Below are positions 29,412 through 41,941 of a stretch of DNA of 64,000 bases, piece after piece. This DNA comes from Usnea hakonensis (lineage: Eukaryota; Ascomycota; Lecanoromycetes; Lecanorales; Parmeliaceae), in assembly GCA_013423325.1 (NCBI GenBank), contig BLJB01000001.1, positions 186,001-250,000 on the forward strand, given 5' to 3'. Position 1 is the stretch's first letter; each line of letters begins with the position of its first letter. A model generated the notes under the pieces. That model saw nothing but the letters and a program-made list of their open reading frames with translations. It did no database searches and was not told where the DNA came from. A program made the position numbers and the translations under genes.

Positions 29412-32400
29412 TCACGAAGCAAGCTTGACAAAGTGCTTGTTCCAGATCCAGCCGACCAAGCTGTCAGAGTCATCTTGGTTCTTTGCAAGCCAGAGCTCGC
29501 CCTTTTCGCCAATGACATCGAAGATCTATCCGACCAAGTCAGCACAGCATTGCACCGCCCGTCAAGAGGAACATCAAACTTACCTCTCCGGCAACATAGG
29601 TCAAATATGGATAGCCTGCCTCTTTCCGTGCACGATCAATGTTAAATTCGTATACGCTGGCTGCAAGAAAGATGACATTGAAGTCTTTCTGCGCTTGCCC
29701 TGCTGCTGGAGACTGACTTCGTGGAGAGTCTGACATTGGCATGGCCGAGGAGAAGAACCCAGAATACCGAGCGGAAGGAGAAGCGGCGCGATGCTGAGAT
29801 GTTGGACCGCTCGAGGGATATGTACTTCCCGAGGAATCTCTACCGACACGCGTCGAGTCTTCACTAAGGTGGCGGCTGCTGGAATGGTCAACACTTGGAC
29901 GAGAGAAAGCTGGCGAAAATTCCGTGAAAGCTCGAGAGGGCGCAGTGATAATCCGTCCGGGTGTAGAGCTCACAGGTGTCGTGCTGTTTGAGTAAGAATG
30001 GTAGCTGCCAGGTACTTCTGGTGTTCGTGGGCTATGGCCAGAGAGGGTGGAATTGGCTCGCATGCGACGATTTGGCTCCACGTAGTTCCCTGTGGATTGC
30101 CCTACGGGGGCAAGCTGAATCCCATCGCCAACTGTAAAAAAACTTCCACTGCCTCGGCCACCAAAATCGGGTTTGGGTAATATGGGTGACCTGTCACTGC
30201 CGACAGAAAGCGTACGCCTTTTTGAAAGTTCCAGTGATGAAGCTTGCCTTTGGGAAGTTCCGTCATCGCCATTGAATGTACTTGAGGGCGAGAGGAAGTT
30301 GGCCGCATCGGAAAGCATGGAACCATTGCAAACGCCAAGCGAAAGAACTTGATTTTCGTAATGAGCAAAGTCGCCGCTGAAAGCGTCAATGATGTCTTGC
30401 GCCTTGCTGGGTACTTTGGTATCATCAATGGCTTGGCTCAACTTCCGCCGCCAAATGATGTGCCATTGCAACTGCAGCTGAACAAAGTTGTTAAGACAGG
30501 CTTCTACCAGTTTGCCTGTCAAAAAGAACATCTTGGGCAATTCATCCTTGAGAGTATCATTCAGTGCTACGAACTGCTCGCCTTGCTCAATGGTTTTCTT
30601 GTCTGGCTTGTCTCCTCGATCTTTGATGGCTTTAAAACGCGCGTAATCCATGATTCGCTTATTACGTTTCTGCGTCAGCTTCTGAGGGCCTTCGTATAGT
30701 TTCAAGAGCGTCATCATGGGTTCAATCACATTCTTGCGAACAGCGGCGATCTAGTTCCTATTAGCGCCGTTTAGCAGGAAGTCATCTACAAGAGAACCTA
30801 CATGATCCGTCAGGGCTGTCATCGACATCTCCCTCATTGACATCCTAAATTTCCGCCACTTGCTCTCGACCTCGGGGAAATTTGTCTGACCGACATCGAT
30901 GTGCCCCTCGATGGCCAGAGCAAAATCGCAAAAGCGATTCATGAAGATCTGAACGTCGTTGGTATACATTTCCACGTCCCTCATGACAACCTGGAGCTGG
31001 AAGAAACATGAGCCGAATTTGTCGTAAACCGCAGTATAGGCTTTGTCTTCAACCATGTCAGACAAGCCAACCTGCTGTCTGAGTTTTTCTGTTCGACGAC
31101 CAAAGGCTTTGGAGAGGCCAATGCGAACATCTGATTCCTTGCGCTTCCTGTTACTTGTCACCTGCTCCATTATGTCGGCCCGCCTCTTCATCTCGTTGAT
31201 CCTCATGGAAATGCCTTTGGTTTCTCGAACGCCAATGTCCAACGCCGTGTAATCTGGATGATTTTCTGGTGTTGCTTCCAAAAGTTGCTCCAGTAACAAT
31301 GGATACTTCAGAATCCGCTGGACTGGCTTTACCAAAAGAGAATCCAGATCCCAAGCAGAGGTCAGATCGTGAGCATAAGCTCGACATTCCTTGAGCCAGA
31401 TTTGCACCTTCGGGTTCTTCTGCAGCGCTTGAAGCTTCTGATTAGCAGCATCGTGATTTTTCAAATAATCTGCATACACCTTTTCCATATTCGCCATATG
31501 GTGGCCAAAAGCTTCTCCAATGAAAGTCTTGCGGTCTTTGTCGTCATCACTGAGCTCGACCCCGTTCATCGAGGACTGGTCATCAGTGTTCCCGCTATAA
31601 GACGTTGCATTGCTAACACGGTTGCTTCGCCATCGTTTGGACTTTGGCAACACATAGACTGACTTCGAAGCTCCTTTCAAAGCGTCCAGAAAATTGGTTG
31701 AAAAGGCAACAATTTGGTCAGAATTGCCGAACAAGGTCTTTACATCTTCCGCTGAAATGATGATGACATTCGAAGTGCCTTTGTAAATGTCATCGACTAC
31801 CTTCATATCCTGGCCGAAGGAGTGCTCCGTGTCAACTAGCTCTTTGATGATATGCCTCCGCCTCGTCAAACGCTTCTGGTCTGGGGACGGCGATGAATTT
31901 TTTGAAGTGACGTCCGTCGATACCGACGGTCCCTCTACACTTGGTCGACCTTCAAAAATAGAAGAGGAGCCGGACGGCGGCACCGACGAATCCATTGATC
32001 TCGAGGGGCGTGATGAGTCCTGACTTGGAATGGAAGGTACCACAGCATCATTAGCGCGAGTTTTGTTTGCGGGCACGTTCGAAGAGACAAGATCGGTTGG
32101 CGGCGGAGGCGGTGGATGCATGGGAAGTGGAGGTGGAGGTATTAATGGAGAATCTTCTCTTTGAGGCGGCATAATGTTGATTGCTAGTCCGAGGCCTTGA
32201 ATTTCAGGTAGCTGTGGACGAGAGTCTGCAGATGATTGGCCGGCTTGGTCAGGCAGATCCGTTATTTCTTTTTTCAAGGCCATCCAGTCTTTAGGTGGCA
32301 GTGAAGGTTTCTCGTCTATAGGACTGTCCACGGCTTCCGCTTGCAAACTGATCCCACCGAGTGACGGTGACATGTTCCAATCATCCGGTCCAGTCAGGCT

Positions 32401-35400
32401 GGCCCTAGCTGGCTTTACATCCGGCTCGTCGACCGTAAGTCTATGTACGGACGGCGTCGACTCATTATGCCTCCGTTCCATGCTTTCTACCATTTTCTCA
32501 TCGTGATCTTCCCTCACCTCTTTTTCAGGTACCTCTGGTACCCGCAAAGACGACGTTCGTTTCCTAATCTGAATCTTAAGCGGCTCGGGCATCGATGTGG
32601 ACTGCTCATATCTTCTTTTGGCCAGTTCTTGCAGATATAGTTGCGTTACCTTCTTTGGATCCCAGCCCCCCTGACGAGCGAGGTCTGGAGACTGAGTCAA
32701 GATGTGTTGTTGAACGTCGTTCATCAGCTCCGGACTGACAACACTGGGGTCATGGTAATGATCTAGAACACGATTGATTGTGCTGTAAGCATCGCTATCC
32801 AAAGTTGTTCGACCAGTGCGAGGTGAGGCGAAGGATGCGGGAGACCATGCCTGCTGCGGAATTTGCTCGGTCGTCGAAGTGGGGGTCGCTAAAACAGTAG
32901 CTTGTGTAGGACGTGTGGGACTGTGTTCGTCAATCCGCTCCATCACTGTTTCTCGACCATCTCTTGACCTTGTAGAAGACGTCCATGAACTCATGCTCCA
33001 CCGACTTTCGGACTCTTCAGTTTGAGGTGCATCCTTAAGCTTTTCGTCATGATGCCCTTTGAACGACGGTTTCTCAAGGATAGGAGTTTCGCCAAGCATG
33101 ATTTGTATCGATTCTCGATCGTCTTTCTCCCAGTCTGCTTCCTCTGTCGCACCTGGACGTCGGGGAGATTCGGGACTAGGACTCGAGTCCCGCATGTGCA
33201 TAATTTGGTCGAGCAGAGTCTGATGGTCTTCTGAAGGATTCCTGGAACTGTCTTGCGAATCCTCTTGAGGCTCATCGTCAAAGAATGTGTCCAATGACTC
33301 AGACGTACCTGCTGTGATAGCGGAGGTGGGTTCGATATCGGAAGGAGGTGTTGCGTCTCCCTCTTGCACCCGACAGAGGGTTGACGAGAATCGATCGTAC
33401 GTGCCTAGAGTAGGCGAATCCTCTAGGCTCAGATCCAAGACAGACCGTTCCGACAGATGGCCAGTATTTATCGTCAATTCGCGCTCCGACTTGGGTAATT
33501 CCTCAGCCGGATTCTGATAATCGTTGTCCTCAGTCTCGTGGTGGCCTTCTCGACCGGGATCGACAGCTGGCCCGCAATCAACGAGGTGATGTCCAGACCC
33601 TTCAATTCCTCCGCTGGTGCTTGACGCTTCCAGCTGCTGACCTTCCTGAGCCATGGACACTCTCCGCTGTTCAGCTTCGACCTCTTGTTTTTCATTCTCC
33701 TTGACAGTCTGGGTGAAAGCCTGCTGGATTTTCTGCCTCCTAGCCGCAAAGTCCACAGGACCAATTTCTGGCGGCTTGCGAGGCCGACCCTCTCGTAAGC
33801 TCCTCAGATTCGCATTTTCGGTGCTCGGGTATCTCTCGGAGGCACGTGCACGAGATGCTGAGGTTGAAGCACTCGAGACTGGTTGGCGGGGCCTTGAGCT
33901 GCGCAAGGGAGGAGACTTCTTGGGCAGCGGAGCTGAGATGTATGCTGCAAGCCGAGGGCTAATTGTAGCATGCTGAACACCAAAATCACTGCGCAGTGGG
34001 GATCTTTGAGGAGTGTTTGATCTTGACTGCCGTTGTGGACTGCGGGGATTCTGATGATTCTTTTTAGCTGGTGCCTTAATCTTTGTTGGAGATCTCGCAT
34101 ATGACCTCCCTAGTGTGGAGTTGTTTCTCGTGGATGCGGTGGAGTTGCCGGAATCAGACGTAGAACTCAGACGTTGTGTGCTGATCGGTATTCGAGATTG
34201 GGTTCTGCGTTTGGATGTTCCAGTAGAGCTAGGAGATGACAGCCGATCTTGTGGTGGTGAAAGACCAACCTCATACGTTTTAGGCGTCGAAGGTCCGGTC
34301 GGCCCACCAGTGAAGTCGCTCCTTGTCCGCCGATGCACATTTGTGGGAAGATCTGGTATCTGCTTCTCCGTTTTGATCTCTTCCAACGTCGGTATGACAC
34401 CCGAGTACCATGCGGAAGGCGACGATGGCGAACCTTCCGAGGCATGACGATGTCGTGTTTCGGGAAACATGGGATTAGGACTGTGCATACTCCCCTCTGA
34501 TCCTCTCCTTCGCCGAGTCGTACTAATGCCGTAGCCGGGATCAGGTAGGGTAGAGCTCGTTGCCAAAATCTCACCAAACAAAGGCCTTCGCGAACCGTTG
34601 TCAACATACGGGGCGAGATCGATCATTGATTGAGAGGCAGACATCCTGGTATCAGGAGGCTCGATCCGCTGAGGCTTGCGAGCCCTTTTCGATCTGGGAG
34701 TCGTATTTGCATCCTCGTTAGTCCGCCCTCTTCTAGCGTAAGGTCGTGTAGTGGGGGTGGACCTCGATGATTCCGAAACAACCCCCACCCTCGAAGAGCC
34801 ATTCACAGTGCGAACTGACAAGGAGGAGTCTCGGGTTTTTAGAGTATGAGCATTGGTTGAAGGGTTGGAGCCTGCGGATGGAGACCTTGAGGTTGACTTC
34901 CTTGGCAATGGCAACGTCTCGTCTGGGTTTTGATTGAATCTGTCCACTAGGTCCTTCAACGACGTTTGCCGATTTCGAGCAGTGTTCAAGGTAGGGCTAG
35001 ACTTTGCGGCGCTCAGTGTAGATTTGTCGGAGGTGGGAGATGAATGATAGTTGTGGGTATTGATGCGGGACGGTATAGCATGCACGTTTTGCCCATTGGC
35101 TCGTGAAACAGGACCGGACCTCTGTTGATGGCCCATGCTACCCTTACGACGTTCCACTTTTATGTCTCCCTGTCCCAGCCCATCGATTGAACCTTTCCCA
35201 TTTTGATGATTATGGTGATGCCTGTAGAACTCGTGAGGATCGGGAGACTCCCTCCCAGTGCCGTTGACCCTAGTGGTAGAACGATTCTGCTCAAAGGTAG
35301 TCGAAAGTACAGGACGTTTCACTGGAGGAGAATAGGCATAGGCAGGTAGAGGTTGTATGGATGAAGGGCGCGATGTTGAATCCGTGTTCTGAGCTGCGGG

Positions 35401-35457
35401 GTCGTAGGAGGAGGCTGAATGACTGTGGTGGTCTTCTAAGGCATGGGACGACGACAT
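29412..35457 (-). CDS. Rho guanine-nucleotide exchange factor with DH, BAR and SH3 domains
   Basis: Exons 35457-30802, 30750-29584 and 29525-29412 join in frame to 1,978 residues. Residues 1 to about 1180 are disordered, Ser/Pro/Arg-rich, with a polyproline stretch (PPPPLPMHPPPPPPTD) near 1115. A DH domain (about 1190-1400) opens RRRHIIKELVDTEHSFGQDM and contains LLVKPVQRILKYPLLLEQLL. A BAR-type helical domain follows (about 1430-1670; LSDMVEDKAYTAVYDKFGSC, then YEGPQKLTQKRNKRIMDY). The C-terminus is an SH3 domain (EAGYPYLTYVAGEIFDVIGE, WLAKNQDD, GWIWNKHFVKL). This layout resembles animal DNMBP/Tuba and fission-yeast Gef1-type Cdc42/Rho activators, which link membrane curvature to actin polarity. 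The exact ortholog is uncertain. Confidence 0.88.
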
Positions 35458-37245
35458 GCTGACCTCGGGCGAGCGATATAAGACATCAGTATTGTCTCAA
35501 GTGTAAGACTCGGCTTTGCCAGGTAGGTTGGAACTGATGACCCAGAAATGCAGGGTCTTGGTGGAGTTATTTAGTGTGCCGGGATACTTGTCGCACGAGA
35601 GAAACACGAAGTTGACGCTGGAGACGTGTGGCGCGCGATATTGATGTGCAGGTGCAGCTGTAGGGTCATCGAGCAGTTTGGTGAAAGAAAGATGGTTTAT
35701 GGAGTCAGTAGGCAGTCGACAAGTTTGTAGGTGAGGTAGAATTTTGGGTGAGTGGTAAAGCGGTACCGGTAATGAAGCTTTGACGATGTCCTGTTACAAA
35801 GTTACCTTGTACCATGTACCCGACAACAGGGCTCGTCCAATCACAATTGAGTTATCTTTTGGATCCGCCACTTGAATCAAGTTGAATTTCCTTGAAAGTA
35901 ATAATATAAATAAAATACTGGCTAGCTATTCTAAAGTACCTAACTACTGTACGCAAGGAACGTTGTCGATCTTATGATTTCTGGTACTCGTACATGCCTT
36001 TGTATACTTAATTAATTTAATCCTATTCCCTATTCCTCTCTTGGCTGATGCTGGGCGCTACTGCCAGCAGTCAATAACTCAAAGTAGAGTAGATAATAAT
36101 TTGATCATCATCACTCTGCCAATTCCATCAATTCCAAAAATTCCAAATGTCGTTGCCCTTGCTGCCCTATATATAAACGTGTAATCTGCTGGGTAGACCC
36201 AACAGCAAGGATCAAGTAAAGTAGGGAGGGTAAGTCAAGGTACAGTGCTCGAACCAGCTACATCACTTGCAGCCTTGCAGGGGTCCCGCTGGCAATGCTT
36301 TTAATGCTTTTGGGACACTTGGCGGCAGCATGCTTTAAGTTAGAACTTAAAGACCATCAGCTCCCACCTCCTAATCTTGTTCACGAAAAGAAAATTGCAG
36401 CATTACGATAATCACATACTACTACCGAGTACAGTGCGACTTTCAAGATTGTGCCTCGGACTTTGGAGGTGAAAATCTACGCCTCTAGGGATTATTCCTG
36501 CTTGCTCCCCGTGTTACAGATTTAAAAACCACCAATTCATAAGGTGAGGTACCACGGTACCTCAGGAGTTAGGAGACTGCCTTGGTACCCTGTCTACGGC
36601 GCAAAGTGAACAATGTGTACCACGCTAGGATACTTGCGCTTCTTGCTTAGAAGCGACTTGCTATCAAACGGTTATTCGGCAGACTAACCAATTGGCTGCC
36701 AATGGGCAAGCAACAATAATATGCAATATGATTCTTCCTTTATTCCCTCAACGAGTCTCTCGCGAAACATTGGGGTACGGAGTAATAAGCCACGCGTTGT
36801 CGCAGGAATTGTTATATCCGGGCCACAGCAGCATCAAGGAGATTTAGATATAGACGAGTACAACACCCAGATCCGCTTTCTGCATCCCCAGATACTCTAA
36901 TTCGTAGCCAATTTCAATATCCCCTCCCTCACTCTCACTCTCACGCTCTCACTACTCAACCGAGTATTTCTGAATCGATTGACTAGGCTCTTCTCTGCTC
37001 ATACAATGCAACCTATCGCTATCAAGTCCTACCCGTATGCTAATCAAAATTAGTACAATAGATACATGACGCGACTCAACGCGTCAAATCAATCAAAACA
37101 TTTGAATGCAAAATCTTCATTCTATAAAAGTTCCATCCACACCAATATTGAATGGGGGAAAAAGTATACTTTCGCGATCTTTGGCAATGGTCTGCCATTC
37201 AGTATTGGGGGCTCTTCACTAAAATGCTGAGAATGTGTGTTGCGG
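35458..37245. promoter_or_regulatory. Divergent promoter region between the Rho GEF and TERT genes
   Basis: 1.8 kb without a gene. It has several GTACC/GGTAC motifs, including a perfect 8+8 palindrome GAGGTACC-AC-GGTACCTC at 36546-36563. C/T-rich leader-like sequence lies near 36915-36960. Nothing else recognised. Confidence 0.5.
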
Positions 37246-40200
37246 ATGACGGGCAAGCGAAAACGGAGTCGTCCCTCTGGGAAAGATTCCAAGCGAGCTA
37301 AAGTCGAAAATGAAACCATAACGTCTGTAGAGCACCCTGCATTGGCTCTCTATTACCGCAGCATATTGACGCTGAGAGACTATCTGCTCTCGAGGCTTCC
37401 TACGACGTCCAAGTCAAGACGTCGCAAATTGCTGTCCACTTTTTCTGGCAGACCCGACATACAATGTAGCAATGCAGAGACCAGTACGCTGTCCGAAGAT
37501 AGACAATGTCTTCACCAGCTCTTGAACAATACCTTGGTTTGCACAATCGATGAGCAGCCGCCAAGACCCACTTCTTCGAGGCTAAAAGAATTTGAGGCCT
37601 TCTCTCAGCATCTGAGTCTCACACCTGGGAGCAACACTAGCGGCAGCACATCATCGCTTTCGGATCTTGTCGATTTTGCTATTTGGCTACTCTTTCACAA
37701 AATTCATCGCCATGCTCATAGACCGCCCCACATGCTATGTCATGGCTTTCAGCGTGCAAGCAATCCGCGGCAACCCAACGAAGACCATTGTGCACTCGCT
37801 GGTATTCCCGGGATTGTACCACACTATCCCAATACCAATGTAAACGTGCTCAAAGCCTCGCCCTGGACGGAAATTCTGGGCTTGCTAGGAACAGAAGGTG
37901 ACAGCATAATGATTGATTTATTCCTCGACTGTGGTGTATATGTGGCCGGCAATGAAAATCTGGGCAATTATTACCAGCTGTCTGGTAGGGACTGTGCCGT
38001 CGTCTTGTAATGATGCTGAGCTTATCTACCGATGCAGGGACTCCATTAACTGAACTAAATTCGTTGAATGCCTCAAAATGTCAGACCGCATTACCCAATT
38101 CAAAGCCAGAGCTCTGTGATACATCGCCATCATGCCAAAACCTTCAATCAACGCAAAGGAATCCTGCTGCCATCACATTTGTTCGGAATCGCATGTTTTA
38201 CGCACGCGCGGCCTTGAACGCTAAAGGAACAGTCAGCTTCGGCCTACGACACATCCGTCAGTATGGAAGGTCTACACCACAGTCCATGACTAATATCTAA
38301 CAGATGTCTTGAATCGATATCCAGATGACAGTAAAGTAGAGGATACAGTCCATGTAATGAAGTATTTGTTTCCAAGGCAATTTGGAATGCACAACGTCTT
38401 TACTTCTACAGTCGACTCTAAGGAGAGCATTCAGCCTTTCAAAGACTACACCCTTCGAGAGCAGGAAATTGCGCAGTTGGAACGTCGCAATACACAGAAG
38501 AGACGCGGGAGAATTTCAAAAACTACCGTGAAAGAGCAAGTGCCAAAAAGGCTTCGGGGCGAGGCGCTGCAACTTGTCAGAAAATTGCAGAAATTGCATT
38601 CTCGATGTTCCTATTATAATCTCTTAGAGCATTATTGTCCGTGCAAATTGACAAACAGCACACAGCGTAATGTCCTGCATCACAAGCGAACAGTGGCTGC
38701 TGAGGCGGCGAAGTCGACGTTGGAAAAGCTCGACAGTCAGGTAATCCCAGGCCCATCATCTTATCCAAGCACTGACGCCTCTACTCTTCAAAATAAAACG
38801 AAATCTCCCGAGACATCTTTGGTCTTGCTAGCAACTCCTCCATCAGACGTATCTGCATTCTGCCAGGCTGTACTGTCCAACCTGATACCGAACAGATTCT
38901 GGGGCGAAGGAAAACAAGGACAGGAGAACAAAATTGTCATAATGCGAAACATTGATAGCTTTGTTCGACTAAGAAGGTTCGAGAGTTTGTCATTGCATAC
39001 GGTATCTCAAGGCTTGAAAGTAAGATCCCCAAATGACAGACGCTCGAGTCAAACTGAAACAGGCAGGTGACCTCTATGACCTGGCTGTGTTCGGCTCACG
39101 TCAGAAGCTCAATGAAGGTTGCAGCTTCCGACACCAAGAAGCGCAAGGAAACATTTTTAGAGTTTCTTTACTATGTTTTTGATTCTCTTCTGATACCACT
39201 GATCCGCTTCAATTTCCATGTCACAGAGGCGAATACCCACCAGAACCGTATCTTTTATTTTCGACATGATACGTGGAGGGCATTGACAGAGCCTACTATG
39301 GCGAATTTCAAGCTCGATATGTACGAAGAAATTCAGACCGTGAAAGCCAAACGATTGCTGGACGCGCGCACATTGGGCTTCAGTCAAATCAGACTGCTCC
39401 CTAAAGGAAACGGAGTAAGGCCTATTACCAATCTTCGCCGTCGCGTAACTCAGTTGCAAAACGGCAAAGTCACCTTGGGAAGGAGTATTAATTCCGTCAT
39501 GGCACCCGTGTTTGATGTGCTCGACTTTGAAAAAAAGAAGAGGCCTGCTCTTGTAGGCTCAGCTCTTTTTTCGGTTGGGGATATGTATCCGAAGCTGAAG
39601 GCTTTCGCGCAACGGGGGGGCCGGGACACCCCACAGCTGAGACCCTACTATTTCGCAAAAGCAGACGCCAAATCATGCTTTGATACCATCCCTCAACAGG
39701 CCGTTGTAAGGCTCATAAAGCAGATAGCTTCCGAGGAAGACTACAGAATTGCGCGACACGCTGAGATCAAACCCTCCGACACTCATGTTTTTGGCGTTGC
39801 AAGACAAAGTATCGAGATCAAGCCGGCACGTAAATTTGTTTCAACTGCGAAGGCGGCCACCGACTTCCAAAGCTTCGACGATTTCGTTGGGGCTGGTTTA
39901 GGAGCAAGGAAGCAAAATACAGTCTTTGTGAATAGCATCGTTCAGACTCTACAGAGAAGGGGAAAGACGCTTGACCTCTTGAAGGATCATGTCGAAAGGA
40001 ATGTTATCAAAATAGGCAAGAAGTTTTTCAGGCAAAAAGCTGGTATACCACAAGGCTCGATCTTATCAAGCTTGCTCTGCAATTACTTTTACGCGGAGCT
40101 CGAAAAAGAATGCTTAGGATTCTTAAGCAGGGATGAGAGTATTCTGCTCAGACTGATTGATGATTTCCTGCTCATTACAACCAATAAAGATCACGCAAGG

Positions 40201-41273
40201 AAGTTCCTACAGGTGATGCACGACGGAATCGAAAAGTATGGCGTCGAGGTGAACCCAGCCAAAAGCCTTGCAAACTTTGACGTTGCCGTCAATGGCGACC
40301 AGGTGCCTGTCGTGCGTGAGGGAACCAAATTCCCCTACTGCGGCAGCTCGATCAACACGAAAACACTAGAAATTACTAAAGATAGAGACCGAAGGAAGGG
40401 GACGGGTAATTACTAGCTTCTCAAAGCTCAGCAGTGTCTCTGCTGATGCGTTACAGTCTTGGCGGATACTTTGACCGTCGAGCCGTCGAAAATTCCGGGC
40501 AAGGCTTTTTACCGAAAAGCATTGAAGTACTTTAATGGAATGTAATCCATCACACTGGCTGACTATGAGTGCAGTTCTCTTAAAATCCAAACGCATAAGA
40601 TGTTTCTCGACACAAACTTCAATTCCACTATCACCGTGTTGGCGACTATCTATCAGAATTTCTTGGAGGCAGCTATGAAGTACTATCGATACGCAAAGTG
40701 CATGGGAGGAGGGAAACATCCCCATTTAGATCTCCTCATAGGTGCGTCTAATTGAGTTCATAGCCCGAATATCAGTCGGCAAGTGATAGAATCTGATGAG
40801 GGGCTTCATGGAATGTTCAGGTACCATACGCGACCTGGTCGAATTAGCCTCCGTACTCATTACAGGCAAAAGCAAAGGTCAGACGGAGCAAGATTATAGA
40901 TGTGCGGTCAGCAAGTGCCAGGTAGAATGGTAAGCGGTACCTGCGTTAACTTTTGCCCCCCCCACATGAACATGAACTTTGCATGAAAATCCACGTGTTG
41001 GAGCGGCATCTCTGCCGCTCCAACCTTGTTGATTATGCCAAGCATCCGTCAGTGGCAGCAGATGGCTAACCAAATAACCACTTTCTGTTACGCAGGTTGG
41101 CGGCAAAGGCATTTCGGAATGTTTTGGGCAAGAAGCAAAGCAAGTATGGCGAGGTCATCCTTTGGCTTGACGATGCGATTGGGCGGACAAAGCCCAACCG
41201 GGCAAAGGAGATGTGGAGGCTCAACAAAGTAGTGAGAGAAAGCGATGCTGTATTTTTAGATTATAAGTTTTAG
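37246..41273 (+). CDS. TERT: Telomerase reverse transcriptase (TERT)
   Basis: Eight exons (37246-37984, 38038-38256, 38304-39019, 39067-40405, 40457-40541, 40575-40741, 40821-40929, 41096-41273) join in frame to 1,183 residues. The TRBD T-motif region is GLRHIHVLNRYP, KYLFPRQFGMHNVFTS, then FLEFLYYVFDSLLIPLIRFNFHVTE-like sequence. RT motifs follow: 1 (FYFRHDTWRAL), 2 (RLLPKGNGVRPITNL), A (FAKADAKSCFDTIPQ, catalytic Asp near 755), B' (KAGIPQGSILSSLLCNYFY), C (LLRLIDDFLLITT, Asp pair near 921), D (GVEVNPAKSLANF) and E (FPYCGSSIN). A thumb/CTE domain (TLTVEPSKIPGK, KMFLDTNFNSTITV) completes it. It adds telomeric repeats using an RNA template. All catalytic aspartates are present, so it looks functional. 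Confidence 0.94.
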
Positions 41274-41941
41274 AGAAGAGATGAATGAAACAATGAATCT
41301 AATATTGTAGTACTATTCTAGATTCGAGGATTCATGCTCGCGTTGTTGGACGCTGCTTACCAGCCACCACACCAACCCCCAGATAATTGAACAACGAGAA
41401 TGAATACCGTGATGCCATGTTTGCCATGATAGATGGCTTATAATCCTCTTAGATAGATATCGTCAACGGTGTTTTCTTTTATCAATTCGCAGTCTCTCAT
41501 CAGTCATTTCAGTAAGTAATTGGTGAAATGAGATAGGATTCCGCTCCTAAGATATTTTATTTGAGCTCCCCACTTAAAAATCCTGCAGCTAGAGGTACCC
41601 CTGAAGAAATAATGCCCGAATTTCCGCCCGCAAAGTCCACAACTCTTCCTATCATTGACCTCTTCGCTGATGTCGATGACCACTATTCCCGTTCTCCTTG
41701 TACATACATACCTGTCACTATCCTAGGTGCTGCCCGCCATTCCTTAAACATCAACCCTCATTGCCCAGATATCCAATACAAAGCGCCCTTGATTTCACCC
41801 GTCCAAAACACCAACAAACAATCGCATCCCCCACTCTACACCGCCTCTAACGTACGGCGCTTACATCAGGGCTATCTCACCCACCCAACGCATACATGCA
41901 ACCGTCCGCTCACACATGTTGCCATCACGCCTCACGATGAA
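41274..41941. other. TERT 3' flank and upstream region of the TBC gene
   Basis: About 670 bases. The TBC reading frame is open upstream to 41561, with an in-frame ATG at 41612, so part of this may be coding if that start is used. Confidence 0.45.
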